DNA of 29,750 nt from Conidiobolus incongruus B7586 (GCA_000697335.1 JNEM01014111.1:1-29750); one strand, 5' to 3'. Shown: positions 11,311 to 20,875, numbered from the stretch's first letter. Notes: generated by a model not told the origin, from the letters alone. Numbers and translations: made by a program.

Positions 11311-11871
11311 CTGTTTTCGAACCTTGAGAAGTTTGGTTGAGGTATTTAACGTTTATTAGATTAATAGTAGTATTAGCTTTTTATAAATTACTTATATATA
11401 TATATATTTCATTAGGATAAACTTGCAATTTATCCATTTTTAAAAATATAATTGACAATTTATAGTTGAATTTTTTTAACCATTGTACATTTTACTTTTT
11501 TCAGCTTATATAATTGACCTATCTAAATTTTATATTTTGATTAAACATTTGTTTTATAAGATTTTAGATTAGTATGTAATAATGTAAAATTTAAATAAAT
11601 TATATTAGGATTTTAACCAATTATATAAAATATTAATAGAAAATTATTTGACAAGGTTTATATGAACAATAATTCTATATTTATAGAGAGAAATAATGTT
11701 ATAGTGAATTAAAATTGAAAAAAAAATATTTTTAGATTAAATTCGAATAAACATAGTATAAGTTTTTTATTTTTATTGATATACAGCAAATAATAAATTT
11801 TGAGCTATTGGAATCAATAATCAGATAGCATTCTATTCAATTATGAATACCACATTATAAGCAATACACAT
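11311..11871. other. A+T-rich intergenic region
   Basis: No gene seen. It contains an AT microsatellite near 11394-11407. Confidence 0.45.
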
Positions 11872-12026
11872 CTACAGCTGATTGTTATTGCTAGGATTAT
11901 AAATCACATTTAATCGATCCCGAACTGTAAAAGCTTGACATCCATCGTCAAACTTGAAAGCGAAACAATTGGAAGGTAAATCCCTTACACATGCGTTCAT
12001 GCCACTACCCACCCAAAAATCACTTG
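11872..12026 (-). pseudogene. decayed copy of the I78-like inhibitor gene
   Basis: On the minus strand, about 47 codons ending at the stop at 11872-11874 match the C-terminal two-thirds of the intact gene at 13970-14278. The relic reads NACVRDLPSN, then RDRLNVIYNPSNNN; the intact gene reads GLCVSDLPEN, then AGRLNIIYNPSDNN. No start, signal peptide or N-terminal cysteine can be found upstream in frame, and the final Cys-containing segment is missing. It is therefore a 5'-truncated and 3'-shortened relic, 2 kb from its intact relative. An undetected upstream exon is possible but not supported. Confidence 0.65.
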
Positions 12027-13420
12027 GTTTTCAGGTTGGGTTGGTTGCGATCTAGAAGAGCTTAAGCTGGTGCAGTGGAGAACAATAATGATTTTAAAGT
12101 AGCAAAAAAAAACTGAATAGTATACAATATGTCATCCTGATTCAAAATTCGAAAATGAAAAACTAAGCTAATTAAGCCATTTTGACTTTATATTGACCTT
12201 TTAAACCTGAGTATCAAGTCAAATTGCCCCACTTGAAAGGGTATTTTAATGGTGAAAATTGAATATTTTGACACTATATTGAATATGTATTAGCTAAATA
12301 TTTTATTATATCATAGAAAATATCTTTGAATTAGCTATAGAATATTTTAATTATACATTTAATGGATTTTTTTTATTTAATATGAATTTATCATCAATTT
12401 AAATTTAAAATATGTTGAAACTAATATTATATTTTATGTTATCACCTTGAAAATATTAATTATTTATTCATTTAATGGAACAAATTTTCTTCTCTTATAA
12501 TTTGTATATAAATCTTTATTTTAAATTATAAATATAATTTCCATAAATATATCACAGTATATATAAAAACAGTTAATTGATCCAGTGTTAGCTAACAAAA
12601 TTATTTCATCTCAAACATAAAAAATTCAATCAAACCACTTTGGCACAATTCAAAGTATACAATTCTAAATTTCTATGCATACTTTTTTCAATGATTAGAA
12701 ATTGACACTTTAACACACTATATATTGCTTATTTTGCTAATGTTCATTTAATATTTGTTCGATAATAAAGATTCGATAGATTATTACACTTTACTTTGTA
12801 GTTTCAATCGTTATTCACATTGGGTATTATTATAATGCAATATTTTTTGGCCTTAATATTCAAAGTTTATTATTCATATTTTGTGACTCGATCCAATTAA
12901 ATTCATATGGTCAATGATCTAAATCTATTCAAAGTTTTCAGCTCTATACTAAATTAAACCATTTATCCAAAAGTGTATTTCATAACTCAATTTAAAGTAT
13001 TCAGGGTTTCTGGGAGCTTTGGTAAGATAAATCTGAGCTTAAATGGGCGACAGAGTAATAAAATTTTTTTTATATAATTACTAAATATTTGGATTCTTAA
13101 AATCTACTTATATATCTTCATTGTCTCTTTTTTAATCAATATTATTTAATATATCAATCACAATATTTGAAATAATTCAAAAATTTCAAATTATCAATGT
13201 GTCAGTATCCTTACATGTGGTAAAATATTCATATTATTCTTTTAATTTTTAGTCAATTATTTTCAACTTATGTAGTATTTTTTGGATTTTGAATATTATC
13301 GAGGGAATTTAATATACTAGAGAATACAATTGTTATCTATAATTAGCACCAAAATATTAGTGAATAGGATCAATACAGAAATTATATAGCTTGCCTAAAA
13401 TTTAATTTCAATTGGTTCAA
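12027..13420. other. A+T-rich intergenic region
   Basis: The first 100 bp (12027-12130) are moderately G+C-richer than the rest, with no coding signal that I can support. The remainder is A+T-rich with nothing recognised. Confidence 0.45.
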
Positions 13421-13520
13421 GGTGGATGTTGTATTTCAAAAACACCTGTCCATCTCGATTCGGTAGTTAAGTCCATATTACCTCCCATTTATAGTGGATT
13501 TGTTGGCCCATAATTAATTG
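13421..13520 (+). pseudogene. possible 5S rRNA gene relic
   Basis: About 40 nt around 13436-13478 look like the 5' half of 5S rRNA. A CAAAAACACC stretch (5S has GAAAGCACC) is followed by TCCATCTCGATTCGG, then TAGTTAAG, the conserved internal box A region (AGTTAAGC). The 3' half is not recognisable and several stem positions would not pair. Dispersed 5S genes and 5S relics are common in fungi. Chance similarity cannot be excluded. Confidence 0.28.
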
Positions 13521-13969
13521 ATGTTCTTTAGTTCCTTTTATTAGAATTTGTCCAAATCCTATGTCACTCACTAAACGAATTATTTAAACCCAGGAGTGAT
13601 AAGGATAGAGAGGGGATTCTTTTTTGGATATTCTGCTACAAAGTCTCAACAGTAAGTGAGCTTTAAGATATACAGGATTAATAAATAATTTACTAAATTG
13701 TATTACGAGTACTTTGATAACAACGATCTTTATTTACAAAACTTATTATAAAAAACAACAATGGGTTAAAATGATTCTAATTTGATAAATTTTATAAGAT
13801 TGTAAAATTTTATTGAAAATTTCAAGTATATGAAAAAGAAACAATCGAATATTAAACTTAGTCAATAAGAATTATTATATGAAACATAACTAGAATTTTA
13901 AAATCAAAAAACATGACTCATCAATGAATTTAAACATATCAACTCAATATTTACTTGAATAAATTCAAA
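13521..13969. other. intergenic, downstream of the I78-like gene
   Basis: The sequence from 13521 to about 13660 is somewhat G+C-richer than the rest, without an open frame. The remainder is A+T-rich and likely includes the 3' untranslated region of the gene at 13970-14278. Confidence 0.4.
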
Positions 13970-14278
13970 CTAAGAACAATTCACGTTCACCACAACATTA
14001 TTATCACTTGGGTTATAAATTATATTCAAACGACCAGCTACAGGATAAACCTGACCCACATTCTCCAACTTGATTACAAGGCGATTTTCAGGTAAATCGC
14101 TCACACAGAGTCCAGTTTCGATTCCTGAAAAGCACTTTGTCTCAAGATTGAAATGTGTTCCTTTAAGGTATGCCCAATCTGCTTCATTACATACAGGATC
14201 TGAACTAGGATTGGCAACAGTTGCAAGTGAGTATATTAACCAAATCTTTAATAAAGTTAAGAATAAAAAATTAATCAT
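13970..14278 (-). CDS. secreted I78-type peptidase inhibitor-like protein
   Basis: Single-exon gene of 102 residues. Residues 1-22 are a signal peptide (MINFLFLTLL to TVA). The mature part has four cysteines at 30, 49, 58 and 101. The N-terminal motif PVCNEADWAYLKG, the C-terminal motif AGRLNIIYNPSDNN and the final VNVNC fit the I78 family of small serine-protease inhibitors. In fungal members an RLN motif precedes the last strand, and the first and last cysteines form a disulfide. C49 and C58 would be an extra pair. The expected role is inhibition of subtilisin- or elastase-like proteases outside the cell, either its own or a host's. The assignment rests on motif recall, not a search. A decayed copy lies at 11872-12026. 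Confidence 0.65.
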   Translation of the reverse strand: MINFLFLTLLKIWLIYSLATVANPSSDPVCNEADWAYLKGTHFNLETKCFSGIETGLCVSDLPENRLVIKLENVGQVYPVAGRLNIIYNPSDNNVVVNVNCS

Positions 14279-14338
14279 AGTAATACTTAAAAACTAAATA
14301 AAGATAAATATATGAATTAATTTAAAGATTTCTTAACA

Positions 14339-14345
14339 TTTTATA
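14339..14345 (-). promoter_or_regulatory. TATA box of I78-like gene
   Basis: GTATAAAAT on the minus strand lies about 61-67 bp before the ATG at 14278. Confidence 0.5.
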
Positions 14346-15752
14346 CTCTATTTGAAAATACATTAATTTTCTAAAATCCATCATTATATCAAAATTACCT
14401 CGATTGATCCAGGGATTATATGCACCTTTGACATGACAATAAGAAGCTAAATTCTGAATTTTTTTTCAAATTTATTGATCCTCCCCCCTGAAATTACTGG
14501 CTATTTGTGTTCATTCTACTTAAAATTGTATTAAACCCTAAATCATGTTTGTCATGTATTAATATAATTAAAATTTTGTAAAAAATAAATCGAATAATAT
14601 TAAATATTATATTAATGATTTCAATTTATAATAATTATAATACTTCAAGTAATAAAATCAATATGTAGTAAAAAATTAACACAAAATGTTAAAAATATAT
14701 CAAAGTCAATATAAAATGTTAAAAAAATGAGAACAATATTATGAAATTTTATGAAATCATAAATAATCAATTGGAATTAGAAATATCAAATAAAAAGTTG
14801 ATAGAATTTAGTGTTGAATTTGATCTATAATAGTAAGTATGGTGAATATGCGTACATGTCACTAGCGTGACATAAATTCAATTTTCAGTGAAGAGTAATT
14901 TGTTGACAGCACTTGCAAAGTATTGGGTACTTTTTTCAATTATTCACACTATATTTTCTTTTTATTTCCATATTTGTTCTAAGATAATTGATTTAAAGAA
15001 ATACAAATCATAGTCCACAGCAGATTAATCATCAAATTGAATATTTCTATATCTATAATTGATACATTATTTTTATTTAACATTGGTTTATTTACAATAT
15101 AGTTATCATATAATTTTACTGTATTACTTGTGGTTTTTATTAATATATATTTAAATATATATATTATATTATTAACAAACTAGCTATTGTCGAATAAATT
15201 TGAATTATTAACTTATTGACATTTTAATAATACCAAGAAATGAATATATAATTAAGAATATATATAACTAAAAATAATTGTTGGAATCCAGGCAACTTTT
15301 TAAAGATAAAATAGATTAATGTAATATATTAATAAATGGATAAATATTGTAAATGTATATCATCATTCAAAAAACTCAATAATCATATAAATAAACCGAA
15401 TAATATGGCATAAAACCAATTGAATGAATATTGCTAAATTTGTTGATTTATTAAGGACAAAAATAATGTTAAGTTAAAAATTTGCTTATTTTCTTAAACA
15501 ATTAACTACCAAGTATATATTTGATTTCGAACTCTAAAATATTTTAATATTGGTTATATTTAATGTTTGAAATTATCCCTATCTCTTTAACATTTTAAAA
15601 TATTTTGATCTTATATGAGTATAAATCCTTATTTTATACTTTGTATTCATTAATATATAATATAAAGAAACTTTAAATTGTATAATAATTTATTAAATGG
15701 AATATGAAATGCCAATATGAGAATGGAATCGGAAAGCTTATAAACAAGATAA
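14346..15752. other. A+T-rich intergenic region
   Basis: No gene seen. It contains one perfect 7-bp inverted repeat at 14856-14873. An open-frame scan by eye found nothing before the small gene at 15753. Confidence 0.5.
14856..14873. promoter_or_regulatory. palindrome, possible protein-binding site
   Basis: ATGTCAC-TAGC-GTGACAT is a perfect inverted repeat with a 4-bp centre inside A+T-rich DNA. It contains two opposed TGTCA cores, the type of site bound by TALE homeodomain factors. No gene start is close by, so binding is speculative. Confidence 0.25.
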
Positions 15753-15905
15753 TTATGTGTTATCGACTACATTTTTAACAGAAGCAATATTTCCAGCAGC
15801 TTGGCTAGATTCAACCAAGTTGGGTGTGACACTATCGCTTGCAGGCATTGCCATCACCGATAAAGAAGCGACCAAAGTGAAAATTTTAGTAATTACAGAT
15901 TTCAT
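15753..15905 (-). CDS. very small secreted protein, 50 residues
   Basis: The frame starts at the ATG at 15905 and stops at 15753-15755, giving 50 residues. MKSVITKIFTLVASLSVMAMP is a clear signal peptide. The mature part is about 30 residues, rich in Ser, Ala, Val and Asn, with no cysteine. A TATA box lies about 60 bp upstream, with the same spacing as the three other secreted-protein genes here. The local base composition is well above the surrounding A+T level. No family recognised. It could be a peptide signal, a surface-active peptide or a truncated effector. The promoter and signal peptide make it more likely a real gene than chance. Confidence 0.65.
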   Translation of the reverse strand: MKSVITKIFTLVASLSVMAMPASDSVTPNLVESSQAAGNIASVKNVVDNT

Positions 15906-15965
15906 GATTAATTAATTGGATTAGAAAATGTATTGATAATGCTGATAGTTTACTTCATCTACTTG

Positions 15966-15974
15966 CTTTATATA
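15966..15974 (-). promoter_or_regulatory. TATA box of 50-residue secreted protein gene
   Basis: TATATAAAG on the minus strand lies about 61-69 bp before the ATG at 15905. Confidence 0.55.
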
Positions 15975-16719
15975 CTACATCAATAATTTTCATTTCATAT
16001 ATCACACCAATCCAATAAGTTTAGGAAATTTACCCAATTGATGATAATCTATTTAAATTTCCTACCAAATCAATTTGAAATTGTTAATCTTTAACTGATA
16101 ATTTGAATTGTTGATGGTATACTTAAAATATGGGAAATCATAAATCGTGAATATTAATTGAATATATAGGGTTAATTAAAAGATTAGAAATTGGAATAAT
16201 ATGATGTTGAATCATTCAGTTTTAATTATTGAAATCAACACTAGTAAAATTTTTCAAGTATAAGGCAGATAATTTATTATAATATCAAAACATTCGGGCA
16301 TATAATCAGTTGCAGTAGTTCAAAAACTAATTTCAATAATATACTCCTAATATATCCTGAAATTAATCTGAATTTTGCTCATAATCTTAAAATATAAATA
16401 TTTCAATGATAAATTATATTAAAAAGATTCTAGTTTTAAAATTACTAAATCAACACGCATTTATCAAATCTTTAATTTATTTAATAAAATTTTTGATAAA
16501 TGTGAATATTATTTGAAAAATAATAATATAGTGAGAAATTGAATAATAGAATAAAATACAAAAAAACAGAGAAATAATATGTGTTAATATATGAAATTAT
16601 GTATAAAGACTAAAATATTGAGATTAGTGATATAATGTATATGAATTGTTGACCATTTGATTTACATTTATATCAAATTCAACAAATTGCTTAATGAGAA
16701 GATTTAAATTAGTTGATAT
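15975..16719. other. A+T-rich intergenic region
   Basis: No gene or repeat recognised. The sequence changes at about 16720 to the G+C-richer inverted repeat. Confidence 0.45.
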
Positions 16720-17267
16720 AAAGTGTAACAGTTGTTACCTAATTGATACCTTTTTTCAATCAAACTCACTACCAAGTTCATGATTAACCAAATTAGGCCA
16801 TATCAATATTCTACCAGTTCACATTTGAGTGACCTCATTGTTTCTCAGTTGTTGTATACTTATGCCAGTATATTTCACTTAATTTTAGAAGGGTACTTCC
16901 TCTTCCTCTCTTACTCCTCTTTCTCTTTACATAAATAAAGCTTTTTCCTACTTCCAAAAACCACTCTTTTAGTATACTCAAGTAACTGCCTATAGTCCGA
17001 CTTGAGCCATCTTCCATTATTGATTTTACACTTGTTTCTATTGATATTTTTGTGATTCCATCCTCTTAGCATGTCGGATTCTCACACTTCCACTGTTGCT
17101 ACTGGGATAGTCAGTCTTTAAAATGCCCCATTTACAAGAGATGATGTCCGAATAGCCAGAGGGTTGATTATCGGTAGTTTGCTCCAGTTAATAGGTGTCA
17201 TGCTTCACAATCTGGCTTACAGAATGGGTGTGTTGGTGTCTTCGATGATTCTACAAGAGCTAATACC
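16720..17267 (+). repeat. left arm of large diverged inverted repeat
   Basis: This arm aligns over its whole length with the reverse complement of 17285-17845. Anchors include CTAAT-GATACC near the outer edge, CACTACCAA, GCCATAT, TATGCC, ACCTATAG/GCCTATAG, CTATTGATATT and TGCTTCACAATCTGGCTTAC. It holds a short coding-like segment from the ATG at 17071 to 17267 in the same register as the right-arm ORF, with many third-position differences, but this copy is not fully open. The arm is much G+C-richer than the flanks. Its family is unknown. Confidence 0.75.
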
Positions 17268-17482
17268 CTCGAAACAAATGTCACGGTTATTAGCTCCTTG
17301 AGCATCATCGAGGATACTGACATAGCCATTGTGTAAGCCAGATTGTGAAGCATTGTGCCTACAAACTGAGGTAGACTGCCGATGATCAGTTCCCTGGCTA
17401 TCCGACCATGATTACTGTTGAATGGGGCATTAAAGAGGGCGACTAAATCAGCAGTAGTAGTGGCAGTGTGAGGATTTGACAT
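17198..17482 (-). CDS. ORF in right arm of the inverted repeat, unknown family
   Basis: 94 codons from the ATG at 17482. Only the first 66 lie in the right arm; the rest runs through the centre into the opposite strand of the left arm, so its end is probably meaningless. Shared by both arms are NAPF, RIAR, LIIGSL, MLHNLAY and VSSM, with mostly synonymous or conservative differences. This suggests that the ancestral segment once encoded protein. The middle is hydrophobic or helical. No family recognised, and it is most likely the truncated N-terminus of a longer, element-borne or duplicated gene. Confidence 0.35.
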   Translation of the reverse strand: MSNPHTATTTADLVALFNAPFNSNHGRIARELIIGSLPQFVGTMLHNLAYTMAMSVSSMMLKELITVTFVSRVLALVESSKTPTHPFCKPDCEA

Positions 17483-17845
17483 ACTGGGAAGGCAAAGTCA
17501 CAGAATATCAATAGGGATGGATGCAAACGGATAATAGAATATGTCTCAAGTGAAGCTATAGGTGGCCCCTTGAGTAGGTTTTGAGAGCAGGTTTTTAGTA
17601 GGAAAATAAGGTTTATTTGTAGAGTAGAATAGAAAGTCCTCCCTTGGACTGAGTGGAAAGTGTTGGCATAAATAGGCTATCACGGATGAATAGCGTGGTC
17701 ATGTAGGTATTGTGATATCAAGGGTTTAGAGCCTTATTCACAACTGGTTGAGATTATTTATATGGCTTAATTGGGATGATCGGTGATTTGGTAGTGATTT
17801 TGAGTGAGAGAAGGTATCCATTAGATAATATGTGTCACAACAAAG
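17285..17845 (-). repeat. right arm of large diverged inverted repeat, abutting tRNA-Lys
   Basis: This is the reverse-complement partner of 16720-17267, with a central spacer of only 17 bp (17268-17284). Its outer edge stops about 5 bp before the 5' end of the tRNA-Lys at 17850. Elements that integrate just upstream of tRNA genes leave this kind of arrangement, so the arms may be the 5' ends of two head-out copies of one element. The arms look roughly 65-70% alike by eye, so the duplication is old. Confidence 0.75.
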
Positions 17846-17849
17846 GTAA

Positions 17850-17922
17850 GCCCGGCTAGCTCAATCGGTAGAGCGTGAGACTCTTAATCTCAAGGTTGTG
17901 GGTTCGACCCCCACGTTGGGTG
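17850..17922 (+). tRNA. tRNA-Lys(CTT): tRNA-Lys (anticodon CTT)
   Basis: A 73-nt cloverleaf without an intron. The acceptor stem GCCCGGC pairs with GTTGGGT. The D arm includes AGCTCAATCGGTAGAGC. The anticodon stem-loop is TGAGA-CTCTTAA-TCTCA with anticodon CTT. The T arm GTGGGTTCGACCCCCAC is intact and the discriminator base is G. A T5 run at about 17963-17967 can end Pol III transcription. It is identical to the minus-strand copy at 19746-19818. Confidence 0.97.
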
Positions 17923-18260
17923 ATCAATTATCTAATATAATGTATTATCTATTATATAAAGATTTTTATAATAATCATAATTCATTTAATTCTATCAATT
18001 TTTATCTCATCCAATTGTTTAATATTAATCTGTATTGCTGATATAATTATTTAATATTCGTTTGTATTAAAAGTTTAAATTTGATCAAAATGATATATCT
18101 TCTTCATAAATACTTTTTTATTTTTTATATATGATTAATGTTCATGTTGTATTGAAAAGGATAAACCAATAATATTTAAATGATTTCAAAATGTAAATCA
18201 TAAAAAGTGATAAGTATTAATGGTAATATAGAGCTATTATTGGATTAACAAGAAAATAAT
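17923..18260. other. intergenic spacer
   Basis: A+T-rich. It probably contains the 3' untranslated region of the minus-strand Tim44-like gene. Nothing else was seen. Confidence 0.45.
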
Positions 18261-19327
18261 TTATTCATTTCGATCATTTTTTGAATGATTGATAAAATTT
18301 TGTTTGAGTTGGTAGAACCATCGAGTCCTCGTCTCTAGATTTTCAGCCCTTAATAAGTAGTCAATATCGCTAAGTTTCCATTCCCAGTCTCTGGGGAAGA
18401 TTTCCTTGGGAAGGGGCTCAAACACCTGGGATTTGAAGGTGAAAACGATGTCGCGACGTACTTGATCTTGCAAAATGATTCTAGGTTTGGCTTCGGGTTC
18501 TTGAGCTTTTTCACTAAGACGGTAGTTAATATCAGCTTCGATATTGACGTCAACTTCCATTTGGAATCCTTGGGTATAGTCCCTGGTAGTAGATTCGACA
18601 GAATCCAAAAATCCACTACTGCCAGTAGGTTTAGCCTTGGAAATTAAAACTGCAGTACGAACGAAGTTGACTTCATATTGGGTATTACGAGCGTCGAGAC
18701 CAGCTTGAGGACCAATAGTAACCCAATACTCGAGCACTTCAGCTTTAGAAGGATTCTTAAATTTAATGTCAACAATTTGATTACGTTCCTTCAAACCCTC
18801 CAAAGCCTTTTGATACCTCTCAAACAGTTCAACAGTCATAATTTGCTTCATACCCTCAGTATTACCCTCGGTAATAAATTTTAAAGCTTGTTCGGATCCC
18901 AATGTAGCTAATCCTCATTTACCATCAAATTATTATGATAAATCAATAATAATGATTACCTCCTAGTAAAAACTCATCCTCAAAGTATTCCAAATCGGTA
19001 CAATCCGAAATAAATTTCCTAACCATGAAACTGAAAAAATTTTCCTGCCAACTTTTGGGTAACCACGAAGTTAAGGGATTAGTACCAGTGTGGAAAAATG
19101 GTTGCTTTTTAAGTCTGGGATCACTGTCACTCAATAACCATGCTACAAAATTGTTAATAAATTAATTATTGTGAAGTTCATAATTAATTACGAAATTCGT
19201 TATCATTAATATTATTGTTATCAATGTTATTATCAATATTTCTTAAGTATTTGCAGGATGAAAAATTTCGAACTAATTTAGAGTTTAAATGTTTTGATAA
19301 AGTTTGTAAACTATATTTTAAAATCAT
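18261..19327 (-). CDS. mitochondrial Tim44-like (Mba1/mL45-like) protein
   Basis: Three exons by splice signals and frame: 19327-19192, 19142-18960 and 18907-18261. Introns are 49 and 52 bp. The product is 321 residues. Exon 1 encodes MILKYSLQTLSKHLNSKLVR, basic and Ser/Leu-rich without acidic residues, a typical mitochondrial presequence followed by an Asn/Asp-rich linker. The remainder resembles the Tim44-like fold. A helical segment (GSEQALKFITEGNTEGMKQIM, about 107-128) contains the 'few residues, then LFERYQKAL' pattern of that domain. Beta-rich segments follow (YWVTIGPQ, VNFVRTAVLIS, RRDIVFTFKSQVFEPL) and the final WEWKLSDIDYLL is typical of the fold. Proteins of this type bind the inner membrane and mitoribosome, or the import motor. 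The length is closer to Mba1/mL45 than to Tim44 itself. Domain assignment is from pattern, not a search. Confidence 0.7.
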
Positions 19328-19745
19328 TTTTGTTTATTAGTCTAATAATTAAAGATGGAGTGGGGAATTGGGATTTATATAAATTATGTAATGTCAGATG
19401 GTATTATGGGTTTTGAGAATAGACTGTTTATTCAAAAATTACAAAATTGTAAATTTCAATAATATAGATATAATAAAAATGACAATGAGATGATGTATTT
19501 ATGAAGTATTCCTTTAAAAAAATATCATATCTTTAAATAAATAATGTTGATTTGTACTTAAATATAAATCATATGACTATATGTCCAAGAGTATATTAAA
19601 TATTAATATATTTATAAATCAAATATAATAGATAAAAACAATATTTATGCTTTTGACACAATGATGAATTCAATATAGAAGAAATATATATAGAGTGATA
19701 TCTAATAAAGTTGATTGAAAAATATGATAATATAATCAACAATAT
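19328..19745. other. intergenic spacer upstream of the Tim44-like gene
   Basis: A+T-rich, with no gene seen. It contains the presumed promoter of the minus-strand gene starting at 19327 and the 3' flank of the minus-strand tRNA-Lys. Confidence 0.4.
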
Positions 19746-19818
19746 CACCCAACGTGGGGGTCGAACCCACAACCTTGAGATTAAGAGTCTCACGCTCTAC
19801 CGATTGAGCTAGCCGGGC
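19746..19818 (-). tRNA. tRNA-Lys(CTT): tRNA-Lys (anticodon CTT), inverted second copy
   Basis: All 73 bases are identical to the tRNA at 17850-17922, on the opposite strand, and the cloverleaf is complete. Flanking sequences differ between the copies, so only the gene itself is shared. A run of five T lies about 20-25 nt beyond its 3' end. Confidence 0.97.
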
Positions 19819-20358
19819 ATGGTTTGCTAAAAATTTTCAGATATCTCACATTAGAAAAAGGTCGTACGAAATCTCAATAGATTTAACAATATTTTTATCA
19901 CCAATTTATATAATCGATATTTTTCGTTCCAATTAATCCAACCAACAGTCATTTCCAAAATATTTATCTAATATATTAAACTATGATTTTGAATGATTTA
20001 CGAATTTGTTTCCTATTTCATCAATTGATTATATTTACTAAATTTCATTTTGAAAATAATTATATCAAAGGTTTTATTGGATAGTTAGGATATTCTAGTT
20101 TTTCAATTAATTAAATATATTTTTATCAATTTATTCACATGATAATGTTTTAAATTATAGACATAAAATTTTTGAATCATATAAACATTAATCAAAAAAT
20201 AGGTAAAGTAGTCATTTTGAATTAATTCAAAACTTTAACCACAAATCAAAATATAGTAATTTAAGCATTCTCCAGAAATTTTTAAACTAAAAAAATATTA
20301 TCGCCATAACAGAAATATATATAAGATAACTATACGGATATATTATTATATTAATGAA
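19819..20358. other. intergenic spacer
   Basis: A+T-rich. No gene, RNA or element recognised between tRNA-Lys and LSM7. Confidence 0.45.
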
Positions 20359-20875
20359 TTAAATGAAAGGATTTTCAATTTCTTCAGAACCATCAAGTGG
20401 TGTAATGAGTACAACATTGGGTCCTCGACATACTAAAAGTCCTAAATCGCGTAAACTCTCTTGGAAATTTTCAGAATCTTCACCGTCTAAACCTACTCAT
20501 TGGTTAGTGATATTACATAGTGATATGAAGAATTGGTTACTTTTAACAATTTCTATGCTTTCGTCCAATACCATATTCAATAGGGGGTCGTGACCTTTTA
20601 ATACACCGATAACTACCCAATCATTAACATAAATATCCACATATCAAATTATAAAATTTACCTTCGCGACCTCCCAAAAATTTGACTTTAATTTTTTTAT
20701 CCATATACTTTGTCAAGTCCAAAATAATTTTTTTGGTTTGACTGGCATTAGGCTTGTCTTTGCTGAGATAGGGATTTTCTTTTTCAGTCTTTGCTGCGAC
20801 AGTCTTGTTTGTCTATGAAATGGGTTATGGATTGGTTTGTATTGCAATTTTAATGGTTCGAGTTACTTGACTCAT
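20359..20875 (-). CDS. LSM7: U6 snRNA-associated Sm-like protein LSm7
   Basis: A subunit of the LSm1-7 ring (mRNA decapping and decay) and the LSm2-8 ring (U6 snRNP). Four exons: 20875-20867 (9 bp), 20812-20662, 20612-20541 and 20492-20359. Introns are 54, 49 and 48 bp. The product is 121 residues, close to the usual LSm7 size. The Sm1 motif covers residues 35-74: ILDLTKYMDKKIKVKFLGGR, then VIGVLKGHDPLLNMVLDESI. The Sm2 motif covers residues 94-108: LGLLVCRGPNVVLIT. The C-terminus ENPFI is LSm7-like. The start is assigned to a 9-nt first exon encoding MSQ, because the second exon has no in-frame ATG and the frame upstream without splicing hits a stop. All frames join cleanly. Confidence 0.93.

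Noticed and set aside
14070-14297. 75-codon plus-strand ORF
   Set aside because: Antisense of the I78-like gene.
16835-17017. 60-codon minus-strand Lys/Arg-rich ORF
   Set aside because: It lies in the pyrimidine-rich part of the inverted-repeat arm and is not conserved in the other arm.
18350-18884. ORFs on both strands across the Tim44-like gene
   Set aside because: Shadows of the spliced minus-strand gene, whose three exons join in frame.
19596-19793. 65-codon minus-strand ORF
   Set aside because: It starts inside the tRNA-Lys gene and continues into A+T-rich spacer.
20363-20593. 76-codon plus-strand ORF
   Set aside because: Antisense of LSM7 exons 3 and 4. The minus strand gives a clear Sm-fold protein.
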